Shown: positions 7,400 through 16,394 of the stretch, piece by piece | Layout: each line of letters begins with the position of its first letter | Position numbering within the stretch: position 1 is the first letter of the stretch | Assembly: GCF_030287405.1 (NCBI RefSeq) | Contig: NZ_JASVVV010000001.1 | Location: 638,403 to 702,402 of the forward strand | Reading direction: 5' to 3' | DNA: 64,000 bases | From: Halalkalicoccus sp. NIPERK01 | GTDB taxonomy: Archaea > Halobacteriota > Halobacteria > Halobacteriales > Halalkalicoccaceae | Translations under genes and position numbers: made by a program | Notes under the pieces: model-generated | The model's input: only the letters and a program-made list of their open reading frames with translations | The model's database searches: none | What the model was told of the DNA's origin: nothing

Positions 7400-8710
7400 C
7401 TACTCGCCGCGGAGGTCGCTCATGTGGTCGATCCGCGAGCGGACCAGGTCCTCGGTGCCGATGTCGTGGCGGATCCGGACGCCCTCCTCGACCTCCGAGA
7501 GGGCGTCCTCGGCGATCTCCTCGGCCTGGGCGATGCTCTCGGCGATCCCCACGACGGCGAACGCGCGCGAGGTGGTGGTGTAGATACCCCCGTCGCGCTC
7601 GTCCACGCTCGCGTAGAAGAGGGCGGCCTCGGCGTTCCCGGTCGCCGCCCGCGCCACGCTCTCCTCGTCGACGGCGATCCGGGTCCCGCCCTGCGGGTCG
7701 ACGGGGTAGCCCTCGGGGACGGCGTACTTACAGACGGTGGCACGGGGGGCGAACGACAGTTGGGGAAGCTCCTCGCCCTCGCGGGCGGCGACGAGCACGT
7801 CGAGGAAGTCCGTGTTCATCACCGGGAGGGTGTTCATCGCCTCGGGGTCGCCGAAGCGGGCGTTGAACTCGATCACTTTCACCCCGTCGGCGGTCAGCAT
7901 GAACTGCCCGTAGAGAACACCGGTGTAGTCGCCCAGCGCCGCGACCGTCTCGTCGAGGATCGAAACCGCATCGCGGTAGTCGTCCTCGGTCATGAAGGGG
8001 AGTTCGAGGCCCGCGTCGCTGTACGAGCCCATTCCCCCCGTGTTCGGCCCCTCGTCGCCCTCGTAGGCGCGTTTGTGGTCCTGAACCGCCGGGGTCACTC
8101 TGAGCGAGCCGTTCGCGACGAGGCCCTGGACGGTGAACTCCTCGCCGACGAACCGCTCCTCGAGGACGATTCTCTCGTATTCCTCCTCGCGGAGGTACGC
8201 CTTCGCTTCCTCCTTGGTCACCTGATCGCCGATGACCTTCACGCCCTTTCCGCCCGTCAGTCCGGCGGGTTTCACGGCGAGGTCAGTAGTCGAGGAGTCG
8301 ATGTACTCGCAGGCTTCCTCCGTGCTCTCGAACGTCTCGAACTCCGGACAGCCCGAGATGTCGTGCTCGCGCATGAACCGTCGCTGGTAGGCCTTGTCGG
8401 TCTCGATGCGCGCGGCCTCGGCGCTCGGTCCGAAGGGGAAGACGCCCGCCTCCGATAGGGCGTCGGCCACCCCCGCCTGCAGCGGCGCTTCGGGGCCGAC
8501 CACGGCGAGGGTCGCGCCGACCTCCTCGGCGTAGGTCGTCACGGCGCTCGCGTTCGTGGCGTCGAGCGTCTCGAATCCCGCGGCGATCCGGGTGATCCCC
8601 GGGTTCCGGTTGCCCGCACACGCATAGAGGTCGCAGTCGCTTCCTTCGAGCGCCCGCGCGATGGCGTGTTCGCGCCCGCCGCCACCGACCAGCAGCACGG
8701 TCTCTGACAT
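7400..8710 (-). CDS. purD: Phosphoribosylamine--glycine ligase
   Basis: Second step of de novo purine synthesis: ATP-dependent joining of glycine to 5-phosphoribosylamine to give GAR. 436 residues starting MSETVLLVGGGGREHAIA at 8710; the upstream in-frame extension (to 8779) overlaps the promoter of the divergent dehydratase gene and lacks similarity. GGGGREHA at the N-terminus, PSAEAARIETDK, the ATP-grasp segment KPAGLTGGKGV, and FNARFGDPEA near the C-terminal third are all family hallmarks. Length matches bacterial and archaeal PurD (~430). Confidence 0.95.
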   Translation of the reverse strand: MSETVLLVGGGGREHAIARALEGSDCDLYACAGNRNPGITRIAAGFETLDATNASAVTTYAEEVGATLAVVGPEAPLQAGVADALSEAGVFPFGPSAEAARIETDKAYQRRFMREHDISGCPEFETFESTEEACEYIDSSTTDLAVKPAGLTGGKGVKVIGDQVTKEEAKAYLREEEYERIVLEERFVGEEFTVQGLVANGSLRVTPAVQDHKRAYEGDEGPNTGGMGSYSDAGLELPFMTEDDYRDAVSILDETVAALGDYTGVLYGQFMLTADGVKVIEFNARFGDPEAMNTLPVMNTDFLDVLVAAREGEELPQLSFAPRATVCKYAVPEGYPVDPQGGTRIAVDEESVARAATGNAEAALFYASVDERDGGIYTTTSRAFAVVGIAESIAQAEEIAEDALSEVEEGVRIRHDIGTEDLVRSRIDHMSDLRGE

Positions 8711-8843
8711 GGCTGAGAGACGCGCGGGCCGTGGGGTAAAGGTTGTCCTTCGACGGGCGGATGCGAGGGCGCGATACACGGCTCACCCGGTCCCCGTCCG
8801 TGCCCGGAGTTTTACTATCCCGGGTCCGATTGGCTACCCGAGC

Positions 8844-10019
8844 ATGAAGGACGTAGCGATCACGGACGTCGAGACGTACATCGTCGCGAACCCCTGGAAA
8901 CCCTGGGTGTTCGTCGAACTGGAGACGGACGCGGGCGTGACCGGCCTCGCCGAGGCGACGACCCACGACAAGCCTCGCACCGTCGCCGCCGCCATCGAGG
9001 AGATGTCGGACTACTTCGTCGGCCAGAACCCCTTCGACACCGAGCGGATCTGGCTCGAGATGTACCGCGACGAGTGGTTCTCGAAGAACGTCATCAACAC
9101 CACCGTCTGTTCCGCGGTCGACATGGCCTGCTGGGACATCAAGGGCAAACTGCTGGACGAACCCGTCTACGACCTCTTAGGAGGGAAGGTCCACGGCGAC
9201 CGCCTGCGCACGTACGCCAACGGCTGGTACACCGACGCCGAGGGCGAACCCGAGGGGTTCGCCGAGGCCGCAGAGCGCGTCGTCGCCGACGGCTACGACG
9301 CCATGAAGTTCGACCCCTTCGGAACCGCCTGGCAGCGCATGTCCAAGAAGGACCTCAACCACTCCGTCGAGATCGTTCGTGCGGTCCGGGAGGCCGTCGG
9401 CCCGGACGTCGACCTCCTGATCGAGTGTCACGGGCGCTTCACCGCCGGGCAGGCCGTCGATGTCGCCCGAAAGCTCGACGAGTTCGAGCCCACGTGGTTC
9501 GAGGAGCCCTGCCCGCCGGACTCGATCAACAGCCTCGCCGAGGTGGCCGACAAGTCGCCCATTCCGGTCGCGACCGGCGAGCGCCACATCTCGAAACACG
9601 ACTTCTTCGAACTCGTGACCAGAACCGACGTGGACATCATCCAGCCCGACCTGATGAACACGGGCGGGCTCACCGAGGGCAAAAAGATCGCCGGCCTCGC
9701 GGAGGCGGATCACGTCAGCTTCGCGCCGCACAACCCGCAGGGCCCGGTCGCGTCGGCGATCTACGCCCACCTCTGTACGACGGTACCGAACTTCATGATC
9801 CAGGAGCTGTTCCAGACCTACGACGTCGAGTGGGTCGACGACCTCCTCACGGAGCCGCTGGTCGTCGAGGACGGCTTCATGGAGGTGCCCGACGGTCCCG
9901 GCTTCGGCATCGAACTCGACCACGACGTCGTCGAGGAGCACGCCTACACCGGGGAGGGGGTCCACACGATCAACCTCTTCGAGAAGGACTGGGAGAAACG
10001 CGAAGTCGACATGCGATAA
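8844..10019 (+). CDS. Gluconate dehydratase-like enzyme of the enolase (mandelate racemase) superfamily
   Basis: 391 residues, start MKDVAITDVE at 8844. Metal-ligand carboxylates of the enolase superfamily are visible: E194 (LLIECHGRF), E220 (WFEEP) and E246 (ATGERH); H296 in APHNPQGP is the likely acid/base. In haloarchaea close relatives dehydrate D-gluconate or D-galactonate to 2-keto-3-deoxy acids, the entry step of the semiphosphorylative Entner-Doudoroff route. The convergent neighbour is a GntP gluconate permease, which favours gluconate. A TTTTACTA box about 30 bases upstream fits a leaderless promoter. Xylonate or galactonate specificity cannot be excluded. Confidence 0.82.
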   Translation: MKDVAITDVETYIVANPWKPWVFVELETDAGVTGLAEATTHDKPRTVAAAIEEMSDYFVGQNPFDTERIWLEMYRDEWFSKNVINTTVCSAVDMACWDIKGKLLDEPVYDLLGGKVHGDRLRTYANGWYTDAEGEPEGFAEAAERVVADGYDAMKFDPFGTAWQRMSKKDLNHSVEIVRAVREAVGPDVDLLIECHGRFTAGQAVDVARKLDEFEPTWFEEPCPPDSINSLAEVADKSPIPVATGERHISKHDFFELVTRTDVDIIQPDLMNTGGLTEGKKIAGLAEADHVSFAPHNPQGPVASAIYAHLCTTVPNFMIQELFQTYDVEWVDDLLTEPLVVEDGFMEVPDGPGFGIELDHDVVEEHAYTGEGVHTINLFEKDWEKREVDMR

Positions 10020-10030
10020 CCTGGACTGCG

Positions 10031-10048
10031 AAACCGCTTCCGGTTTTT
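10031..10048 (+). terminator. Stem-loop with T-run between the dehydratase and gntP
   Basis: AAACCG, a CTTC loop and CGGTTT form a perfect 6-bp stem followed by T residues, 12 bases after the dehydratase stop. On the minus strand the same stem ends in AAAs, and it lies beyond the gntP stop, so it may serve the + strand mainly. Intrinsic-looking hairpins are not required in archaea, where T-runs suffice; the T-run is present. Confidence 0.5.
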
Positions 10049-10069
10049 AGATACGGACTTCCGACCTCC

Positions 10070-11458
10070 TCAGGCGAGCGGAAGGACCGTCGCGAAGATG
10101 AGCGAGGTGATCAGACCGACGACCCCGATCAGTATCGTCGACACGGTCCAGGTTTTGAGCGTCTCAGCCTGTGTGAGCCCCCCGATCTCCTTGACGATCC
10201 AGAAGCCGCTGTCGTTGTACCACGAAAGGAACGAGGCACCCGCGCCGATCACCATCACCATGTAGGCGGGATTGGCCGCCAACTGGTCCGTGAACGGGGC
10301 CATGATACCGGCCGTGGTGACGATCGCGACCGTCGCCGATCCCTGGACGACGCGCACGCCGGCGGCGATTATCCACGCCGTCACGAGAATCCCGAATCCG
10401 ACGTTCTCCAGCGCACCGGCGATGTACTCGCCCGCGCCCGCCGCGGCGAGCATCGCACCGAAGGCGCCACCGGCGGCGGTGATCGCGGCGATGTTACCGC
10501 CGCTCTTGAGCGCCTCTGTGAGTTCGTCCGAGAACGTCTCCGAGGAGAGGTCGCTCATGCGGTAGAACGTGAACGCCGCCACCAGCGCGGCGACCGTCAG
10601 CGAGAAGTTCGGATCGCCGAAGAATCCCGTGAAGGCCGCCGGTGCGCTCTCCTCGCCGACGAACGTCTCGACGCCCGTGTTCGCGGCCACGAGAACGACC
10701 GCAAGCAGGATCGGGAGCAGCGACTCGAACAGACCCGGAAGGGCGCTGGTCGGCGTGTTGACCTTCTCCTCGAGTTCGTCGACCGAGGTTCCCATCGCGT
10801 CGCGCAGCGGGATGTCCATCCGGCGATTGATCCAGTAGCCGTATCCGAGACCGGCGACGAGCGCGGTCGGGATCCCGACGAGGATCCCGATAATGATCGT
10901 AGTCCCGAGGTTGGCGCCGAGTTCGCCCGCCGCGAGGAGCGGGCCGGGCGTCGGCGGAACGAACCCGTGCGTGACCACGCCGGCGCCCCCCACGGCGACG
11001 ATGAACAGCGCGTAGTTCCCGCCCGTCCGGGATCGGGCCGCCCGCGCGAGGGGTGCGAGCAGGTAGAAGACGTTGTCAAAGAAGACGGGTATCGCGATCA
11101 CGAAACTGCTCCCGAACAGCGATAGCTCGGTCCGATCCTGTCCGACGACCGAACTAAACCCGCGGACGATGCGATCAGCGGCCCCGCTTTCGATCATCGA
11201 TTTTCCGATGACCGCCGCCATGAGGATCGGGATCCCGATCCCGGCCATGTTCTCACCGAACGCGGTGGCGAACTCGCCGGGGATATCGGCGAACGCGACC
11301 TCCGGCGTGACAATGCCGACGACGAGTCCTGCGACGACGAGCGCGATGAACGGCGGCAAGTCAAGGACGACTAGCAACAGGACGATCGCTACGATTCCAG
11401 CCAGGAGCGAAACAAGGGGACCCTGCCCCCCCAACTGCAGTATGGTAGTATCGAACAT
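10070..11458 (-). CDS. gntP: GntP-family gluconate:H+ symporter
   Basis: Cytoplasmic-membrane permease of about 462 residues starting MFDTTILQLG at 11458 (ATG chosen over a TTG 15 bases upstream). It has 12-14 hydrophobic segments and family motifs such as LGTTIIIGILVGIPTALVAGLGYGYW, HGFVPPTPGP (the PPTPGP signature of GntP/citrate relatives) and WYNDSGFWIVKEI near the C-terminus. Together with the convergent dehydratase it forms a gluconate uptake and catabolism module. Confidence 0.88.
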   Translation of the reverse strand: MFDTTILQLGGQGPLVSLLAGIVAIVLLLVVLDLPPFIALVVAGLVVGIVTPEVAFADIPGEFATAFGENMAGIGIPILMAAVIGKSMIESGAADRIVRGFSSVVGQDRTELSLFGSSFVIAIPVFFDNVFYLLAPLARAARSRTGGNYALFIVAVGGAGVVTHGFVPPTPGPLLAAGELGANLGTTIIIGILVGIPTALVAGLGYGYWINRRMDIPLRDAMGTSVDELEEKVNTPTSALPGLFESLLPILLAVVLVAANTGVETFVGEESAPAAFTGFFGDPNFSLTVAALVAAFTFYRMSDLSSETFSDELTEALKSGGNIAAITAAGGAFGAMLAAAGAGEYIAGALENVGFGILVTAWIIAAGVRVVQGSATVAIVTTAGIMAPFTDQLAANPAYMVMVIGAGASFLSWYNDSGFWIVKEIGGLTQAETLKTWTVSTILIGVVGLITSLIFATVLPLA

Positions 11459-11482
11459 TCCATTTGCTACCAATGAAAAGAT

Positions 11483-11514
11483 CCATTTAATAGTTACTCA
11501 GTACATCTGGTACT
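11483..11514 (-). promoter_or_regulatory. gntP promoter: TATA-like box plus upstream inverted repeat
   Basis: On the minus strand CTATTAAATGG (11483-11493) lies 25-35 bases before the gntP ATG, fitting a TATA box for an almost leaderless transcript. Immediately upstream is the inverted repeat AGTAC-ATCTG-GTACT (11500-11514), placed where an activator or BRE-proximal repressor could bind. The repeat is short, so the operator role is a suggestion. Confidence 0.45.
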
Positions 11515-11569
11515 TATCTATCGATCGCCGCCCAGTAGGCTTATTGACGGTCTCCCCGTCTGGAATCGC

Positions 11570-12142
11570 ATGAGCGACGTAGCGATCGTCGGCGGCGGTC
11601 CGGCGGGGCTGAGCGCGGCGCTGTTCGCCGCGAAAAACGGGCTCGACACCGTGGTGTTCGACACGGACGGGACGTGGATGTACAAGGCACACCTGTTCAA
11701 CTACCTCGGGGTCCGGAGCATCGGGGGAAGCGAGTTCATGGCGATCGCCCGCGGCCAGACCGAGGACCGCGGCGCGGACCTGCGCGAGGAGGAGGTCTCC
11801 AGGGTCGAACCGACCGACGAGGGCTTTACCGTCACCACCGACGAGGACGAGTACGACGCGCGGTACGTCGTCCTCGCGACCGGCGCGAAGCGCGACCTCG
11901 CGGAGGAACTGGGCTGTGAGACCACCGACGAGGGGACGATCGACGTCGGCCTCGACATGGAGACGAGCGTCGGGGACGCCTACGCGACGGGGGCGATGGT
12001 CCGCGCCGAGGAGTGGCAGGCGATCATCTCCGCGGGCGACGGCGGGGCGGCCGCCCTCTCGATCCTCACGAAGGAGAAGGGCGAGCACTTCCACGACTTC
12101 GATACGCCCGGGGACGTGCCGAGCCTCCGGGCGGAGGAGTGA
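11570..12142 (+). CDS. Thioredoxin-reductase-like flavoprotein lacking the NAD(P)-binding half
   Basis: 190 residues. The FAD-binding motif GGGPAGLSAA is at 8-17, and ATGAKRDLA (about residue 104) plus DVGLDMETSVGDAYATGA match the two other FAD contacts of the TrxR fold. The NAD(P) domain and the redox-active CxxC found between these motifs in true thioredoxin reductases (~320 residues) are absent. Short FAD-only proteins of this type are common in haloarchaea; the reductant and partner are unknown. Divergent from gntP; a TTATTG box 25-30 bases upstream may be its promoter. Confidence 0.75.
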   Translation: MSDVAIVGGGPAGLSAALFAAKNGLDTVVFDTDGTWMYKAHLFNYLGVRSIGGSEFMAIARGQTEDRGADLREEEVSRVEPTDEGFTVTTDEDEYDARYVVLATGAKRDLAEELGCETTDEGTIDVGLDMETSVGDAYATGAMVRAEEWQAIISAGDGGAAALSILTKEKGEHFHDFDTPGDVPSLRAEE

Positions 12143-12152
12143 TCGGGACGCC

Positions 12153-12266
12153 TCCCACCGTCGGCTGTAACTCTCCGAGCGTGACTCGTGGTGAACTGGC
12201 CGACGTCATCGGTAGCTCGGCCGCGCGTTCCCTGCGGTGATTACGCACTTACGGCCGACGGTATCA
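12153..12266. repeat. Inverted-end intergenic element, copy E (114 bp)
   Basis: Left end TCCCACCGTCGGCTGTAA and right end reverse complement TGATACCGTCGGCCGTAA form terminal inverted repeats of about 18 bp with few mismatches. The element fills the whole gap between two convergent genes. The right-hand TGA is exactly the stop codon of the minus-strand membrane-protein gene (12264-12266). Length and ends match copies at 25139, 26746, 40771 and 44196; the interior differs. Confidence 0.7.
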
Positions 12267-12623
12267 GGCGCCCGGGATCCCGACCGCGGAGGCCGAGACG
12301 AGCCCGATTCCGGCGAGCACGTAGAGGACGGCCCCCGCGACGAGCCACGCGACGATCCCGATCAGGGCCGCCGTCCCCCACCCGCCCGAATGGCGGACGT
12401 TGATCACGCCGATCCACGCGAGGAGCGCCAGCAGCGCGCCGACGAGCGGGATCCCGCCGAGGACGAGGCTCACGATCCCCCACGCCAGCGCGCCCAACAG
12501 CGCGGTGAGGGCCGCACCCCCGAACCCGATGGCTTCGTTAGTCGCGAGGCTGACACCGACGTAGATCCCGAGGCTCCCGACCAGCAGGCTGATCAGGAAC
12601 ACGATCACGGTATCGAGTACCAT
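12264..12623 (-). CDS. Small four-helix membrane protein, function unknown
   Basis: 119 residues from the ATG at 12623 (another in-frame ATG two codons upstream at 12629). Four hydrophobic segments are separated by short polar turns (TVIVFLISLLVGSLGIYVG; ALTALLGALAWGIVSLVLGG; LVGALLALLAWIGVINV; ALIGIVAWLVAGAVLYVLAG). No catalytic residues stand out. Its stop codon is supplied by the end of repeat copy E. I recognise no named family. Confidence 0.7.
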   Translation of the reverse strand: MVLDTVIVFLISLLVGSLGIYVGVSLATNEAIGFGGAALTALLGALAWGIVSLVLGGIPLVGALLALLAWIGVINVRHSGGWGTAALIGIVAWLVAGAVLYVLAGIGLVSASAVGIPGA

Positions 12624-12732
12624 ACTCATAGATCGGTTTGTGGGCTGATAAGAACGCTGCCTGCTTCTCCCGCCCGATTACTACCGCTCCCGTGACGACT
12701 CCGCCACCACGGACCTCCTCGCCGATCCACGT

Positions 12733-13476
12733 TTAGAAGACGTGTCGATCCACCGGTTCGTACTCGGTCTCGCAGGGCGGCCCGTCGGCGAACCGGTACT
12801 CGACGCCCTCGGCGTTCACCCGGATCAGCGACGACGAGCGCGTCCCGTAGCTATCGGCGTGAACGCAGAAGCCGTAGTCGTGATCCCGCAGGATCTCGGC
12901 CGCTCGGCCGTGCCACTCCCCCGAACGCTCGCCGGGGTCGGGTTGGAGCGCCTCGCGCGCCCGCCGGGCGTTTTCGGCCTGTCGTTCGCCGAACGCCGAA
13001 CGCGAGGCAGGGACCTCGAAGTCGCCGTCCGCGCCGACGTTGACGACGACGTGGACGCCGGGGTCGACGTTCCTTACCCGAAGTCCGCCGTCCCACTCCA
13101 GCAGGATCGCCGCGTTCTCGTCGATCAGCGCGAGGTTGAACCCGTCGTACTCGACTTCCCTCACGGACCGCTCGACGAACCGGGCGGCGTCCTCGGCCGA
13201 TTCGCGTTCGAGGGCCTCTCCGACGAGCAGGCCCCGCGAGCGCTCGGCGGCCAGTTCGTCGTCGATCCAGCGGTTCGTGATCACCGCCGTCACTCCGAAG
13301 GCGTTGTACCCGATCCACGTCCCACCGGCCTGCTCGTCCCAGGGGGCGATCACGCGCGGGTTCTCGCTGTAGAGTCCGGGCGGGTGGGAGGGGCGTCCGA
13401 TCGCTTCGTCACGATTCGCCGCGATCACCACGGGAGCGTCCTCGAAAACCTGCCACGCGAAGAGGAGGGTACACAC
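12733..13476 (-). CDS. NRDE/TANGO2-family protein
   Basis: 247 residues beginning with a GTG start (V/M-CTLLFAW) at 13476. The N-terminal MCT...AANRDE motif names the family (NRDE, DUF833, TANGO2); GGTWIGYN and TNRW follow as in the family. The conserved second-position cysteine could be an Ntn-type nucleophile after Met removal. The eukaryotic relative is linked to heme and membrane homeostasis; the archaeal role is unknown. It follows the aIF1-like gene with a gap of three bases, so the two are probably co-transcribed. Confidence 0.85.
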   Translation of the reverse strand: MCTLLFAWQVFEDAPVVIAANRDEAIGRPSHPPGLYSENPRVIAPWDEQAGGTWIGYNAFGVTAVITNRWIDDELAAERSRGLLVGEALERESAEDAARFVERSVREVEYDGFNLALIDENAAILLEWDGGLRVRNVDPGVHVVVNVGADGDFEVPASRSAFGERQAENARRAREALQPDPGERSGEWHGRAAEILRDHDYGFCVHADSYGTRSSSLIRVNAEGVEYRFADGPPCETEYEPVDRHVF

Positions 13477-13479
13477 GCC

Positions 13480-13788
13480 TCAGGCCACCTCGAACCCGCG
13501 TTCGCGCAGGAGGTCCGGCACCCGTTTCGCGTGATCGCCCTGGAGTTCGATTCGCCCCTCCTCGACGGTGCCGCCGACCGCGAGCGCGCGTTTGAGTTCC
13601 GAGGCGAGTTCCTTCAGATCGATCGCCCGCGGGTCCAGCCCCCCGACGATCGTCACCGGTTTGCCGTAGCGCCTGGATTCGACGCGGACCGTCGCGCGCT
13701 GATCCGCCCGTGCCAGATCGTCGTCGATTCCCAGTTCGTCGGGGAGCCCCGAGACCGATCCCAGCCCGTCGTCCCTCCTCTCGTCCAT
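13480..13788 (-). CDS. SUI1/eIF1-family translation initiation factor aIF1
   Basis: 102 residues, start MDERRDDGLG at 13788. The SUI1 fold is evident: SGLPDELGIDDDLARADQ, then VRVESRRYGKPVTIVGGLD, LKELASELKRALAVGGTVEEGRIELQGDH and a terminal RERGFEV. The GGTV-IELQGDH run is the hallmark. aIF1 works at the P-site of the small ribosomal subunit to check start codon pairing. Upstream gene of a two-gene operon with the NRDE gene; divergent from the YyaL-type gene, with ~70 bases between the starts. Confidence 0.88.
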   Translation of the reverse strand: MDERRDDGLGSVSGLPDELGIDDDLARADQRATVRVESRRYGKPVTIVGGLDPRAIDLKELASELKRALAVGGTVEEGRIELQGDHAKRVPDLLRERGFEVA

Positions 13789-13859
13789 GCGTATGGTACG
13801 GCGTCGGACCACATAGCCCTGTGGCCACGTTTACCTGCCGTGACCTCCTATCGCGATCC

Positions 13860-15971
13860 ATGAGCACGATCGACCGGAACCGGCTCGGCGAGGAGGAGAG
13901 CCCGTACCTCCGACAGCACGCCGACAACCCGGTGCACTGGCAGCCCTGGGACGAGGCGGCGCTCGACGCCGCCGAGGATCGCGACGTGCCGATCTTCCTC
14001 TCGGTGGGGTACTCGGCGTGTCACTGGTGTCACGTCATGGAGGAGGAGAGCTTCGAGGACGAGGAAATAGCGAGGAAGCTCAACGAGGGGTTCGTCCCGA
14101 TCAAGGTCGACCGGGAGGAACGCCCCGACCTCGACAGCATCTACCAGACGATCTGCCAACTCGTGACCCGACGGGGCGGCTGGCCGCTGTCGGTGTGGCT
14201 CACGCCCGACGGCCGGCCCTTCTACGTGGGGACGTACTTCCCGCGCGAGTCCCGACAGGGGATGCCCGGATTCGGCGACCTGCTGGAGAACATCACGGAG
14301 AGCTGGGAGACCGACAGGGACGAAATCGAGAACCGGGCGGACCAGTGGACCCGCGCGATCACCGACCAGTTGGAGGAGGTTCCTGAAGCAGGCACGCGCC
14401 CCGAGGGCGTGCTGATCGAGGCCGCGGACGCCGCCCTGCGGGGTGCTGATCGCGAGCACGGCGGGTTCGGGGAGAGCGGACCGAAGTTCCCCCAGCCCGC
14501 CCGACTGGAGGTCCTCCTGCGCGCGCACGACCGCACCGGACGGCGACCCTACGGCGAGGTCGTGCGCGAGACGCTCGACGCGATGAGTAGTCGAGGGATG
14601 TACGACCACCTCGGCGGCGGCTTCCACCGCTACGCCACCGACCGCGAGTGGGTCGTCCCGCACTTCGAGAAGATGCTCTACGACAACGCCGAACTCCCCC
14701 GAACCTATCTGGCGGGCTATCAGGCCACGGGTGAGGAACGCTACGCGAAGGTCGTCCGCGAGACCCTCGCGTTCGTCGACCGGGAACTCGGGCATTCGAA
14801 GGGGGGGTTCTACAGCACGCTCGACGCCCAGAGCGAGGACCCCGAGACGGGCGAACGCGAGGAGGGCGCCTTTTACGTCTGGACGCCCGAGGAGGTCCAC
14901 GAGGTCCTCAACGAGGAGGCCGCCGAACTGTTCTGTGAGCGCTACGGGGTCCGCTCGAAAGGAAACTTCGAGGGGAGGACGGTGTTGACGCTCTCGCGGA
15001 GCGTCGGGTCGCTGGCCGAGGAGTACGGCATGGACGAGGGCGAGGTCGAGAAGCGACTCGACGAGGCCCGAAGGGGGCTGTTCGAGGCCCGCGAGGAACG
15101 CCCGCGGCCGCGCCGGGACGAGAAGGTGCTCGCGGGCTGGAACGGCCTGATGGTCTCGGCGTTCGCCGAGGCCGGTTTGACCCTCGACGAGGCGTACGCC
15201 GAGCGCGCCGTCTCGGCCCTCGAATTCGTCCGCGAACACCTCTGGGACGCGGAGGGGAAACGGCTCTCGCGGCGGTTCAAGGACGGAGAGGTGAAGATCG
15301 ACGGCTACCTCGAGGACTACGCCTTCCTCGCTCGCGGGGCGTTCGACACCTACCAGGCGACCGGCGAACTCGAACACCTGACGTTCGCCCTCGACCTCGC
15401 GCGGGCGATCGAGCGGGAGTTCTGGGACGCGGATCGGGAGACGCTGTACTTCACGCCCGAGGCGGGCGAGGAACTCGTCGCCCGCCCGCAGGAACTGGGC
15501 GACCAGTCGACCCCGTCGAGCCTGGGCGTCGCCTGCGACGTCCTCCTTTCCCTCTCGCACTTCGCCGACGCCGATTTCGAGGGGATCGTCGAACGCGTTC
15601 TCGCCCGGCACGGCGACCGGATTCGGGGGAATCCGCTCGAACACGCGACGCTCGCGCTGGTCGCCGATCGCTTCGAGAACGGGTCGCTCGAACTGACGGT
15701 CGCCGCCGAGGAGGTCCCGGAGGAGTGGCGCGAGAGCATAGGAGATGCCTATCTTCCCGGGCGGATCCTCGCGCGGCGGCCGCCGACCGAGGACGGATTG
15801 GAGGAGTGGCTCGACGAGTTGGAACTCGACGAAGCGCCGCCGATCTGGGCGAAACGGGAGAGTAAGGGAGAGCCGACCGCCTACGTCTGTCGGTCGTTCA
15901 CCTGCTCGCCGCCGGTCACGGGGATCGAGGAGGCCCTGGAGTGGGCCGCCGACCTCGACCCCGCGAGTTAG
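13860..15971 (+). CDS. YyaL/DUF255 thioredoxin-domain protein (spermatogenesis-associated protein 20 family)
   Basis: 703 residues, start MSTIDRNRLG at 13860. The N-terminal DUF255 domain has the thioredoxin-like fold with C54-H-W-C57 (SACHWCHVME) and the family sequence RLGEEESPYLRQHADNPV. The rest is an (alpha/alpha)6-barrel, related to N-acylglucosamine epimerases, with KMLYDNAEL and HFEK motifs. It is cytoplasmic and widespread, with no established reaction; a role in thiol redox or glycan processing is inferred. The stop overlaps that of the convergent thioredoxin gene by four bases. Confidence 0.9.
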   Translation: MSTIDRNRLGEEESPYLRQHADNPVHWQPWDEAALDAAEDRDVPIFLSVGYSACHWCHVMEEESFEDEEIARKLNEGFVPIKVDREERPDLDSIYQTICQLVTRRGGWPLSVWLTPDGRPFYVGTYFPRESRQGMPGFGDLLENITESWETDRDEIENRADQWTRAITDQLEEVPEAGTRPEGVLIEAADAALRGADREHGGFGESGPKFPQPARLEVLLRAHDRTGRRPYGEVVRETLDAMSSRGMYDHLGGGFHRYATDREWVVPHFEKMLYDNAELPRTYLAGYQATGEERYAKVVRETLAFVDRELGHSKGGFYSTLDAQSEDPETGEREEGAFYVWTPEEVHEVLNEEAAELFCERYGVRSKGNFEGRTVLTLSRSVGSLAEEYGMDEGEVEKRLDEARRGLFEAREERPRPRRDEKVLAGWNGLMVSAFAEAGLTLDEAYAERAVSALEFVREHLWDAEGKRLSRRFKDGEVKIDGYLEDYAFLARGAFDTYQATGELEHLTFALDLARAIEREFWDADRETLYFTPEAGEELVARPQELGDQSTPSSLGVACDVLLSLSHFADADFEGIVERVLARHGDRIRGNPLEHATLALVADRFENGSLELTVAAEEVPEEWRESIGDAYLPGRILARRPPTEDGLEEWLDELELDEAPPIWAKRESKGEPTAYVCRSFTCSPPVTGIEEALEWAADLDPAS

Positions 15972-16357
15972 GCGGAGGCTTCGAGTTCGCGCAGCTGTTC
16001 CGCGAGGAACGAGACCGCCGGGATCGGCTCGCTCTCGACGAACCGAGCGACCTCCTCGCCGTCACGCTCGACGATCACCGTCGGGATGTACTCGATGCCG
16101 TACTCCTCGACCTTCGGACCCTTCTTTGACCCGTCCTCGCGCTTCTCGACGGGGTACTCGTGGATTCGCTCGTCGGGGATCCCCGCCGCGTCGAGGGCCG
16201 CACCCAGATCGGGCAGTACCGCCCGGCAGTCGCCACACCAGTCGCCGCCCCACACTCTGATGGTGAGGTCCTCGGCGTGTCGTCTGAAGGGTTCGAGTTC
16301 GGCCTCGTGTGCCTTCGGGTCCCACGTCGGGTTCGGACGCATCGTTTCGAGAGTCAT
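15968..16357 (-). CDS. Thioredoxin-family protein
   Basis: 129 residues (start 16357; an internal ATG at 16342 is an alternative). The redox motif W-C41-G-D-C44 lies after the first strand and the cis-proline loop EYIPTVIVE after the third, both typical of thioredoxins. It lacks a signal peptide, so it should act in the cytoplasm. It is tail-to-tail with the DUF255 gene, whose own CHWC motif makes the pair look redox-related, though convergent genes need not be functionally linked. Confidence 0.83.
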   Translation of the reverse strand: MTLETMRPNPTWDPKAHEAELEPFRRHAEDLTIRVWGGDWCGDCRAVLPDLGAALDAAGIPDERIHEYPVEKREDGSKKGPKVEEYGIEYIPTVIVERDGEEVARFVESEPIPAVSFLAEQLRELEASA

Positions 16358-16394
16358 GGCGGGGCGTTCGTAGCGAGGCGCCTTAACGGGTGTG

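Noticed and set aside
13848..15644. Minus-strand frame of ~600 codons opposite the YyaL-type gene
   Set aside because: The + strand protein has the full DUF255 pattern; the antisense frame lacks any motif.
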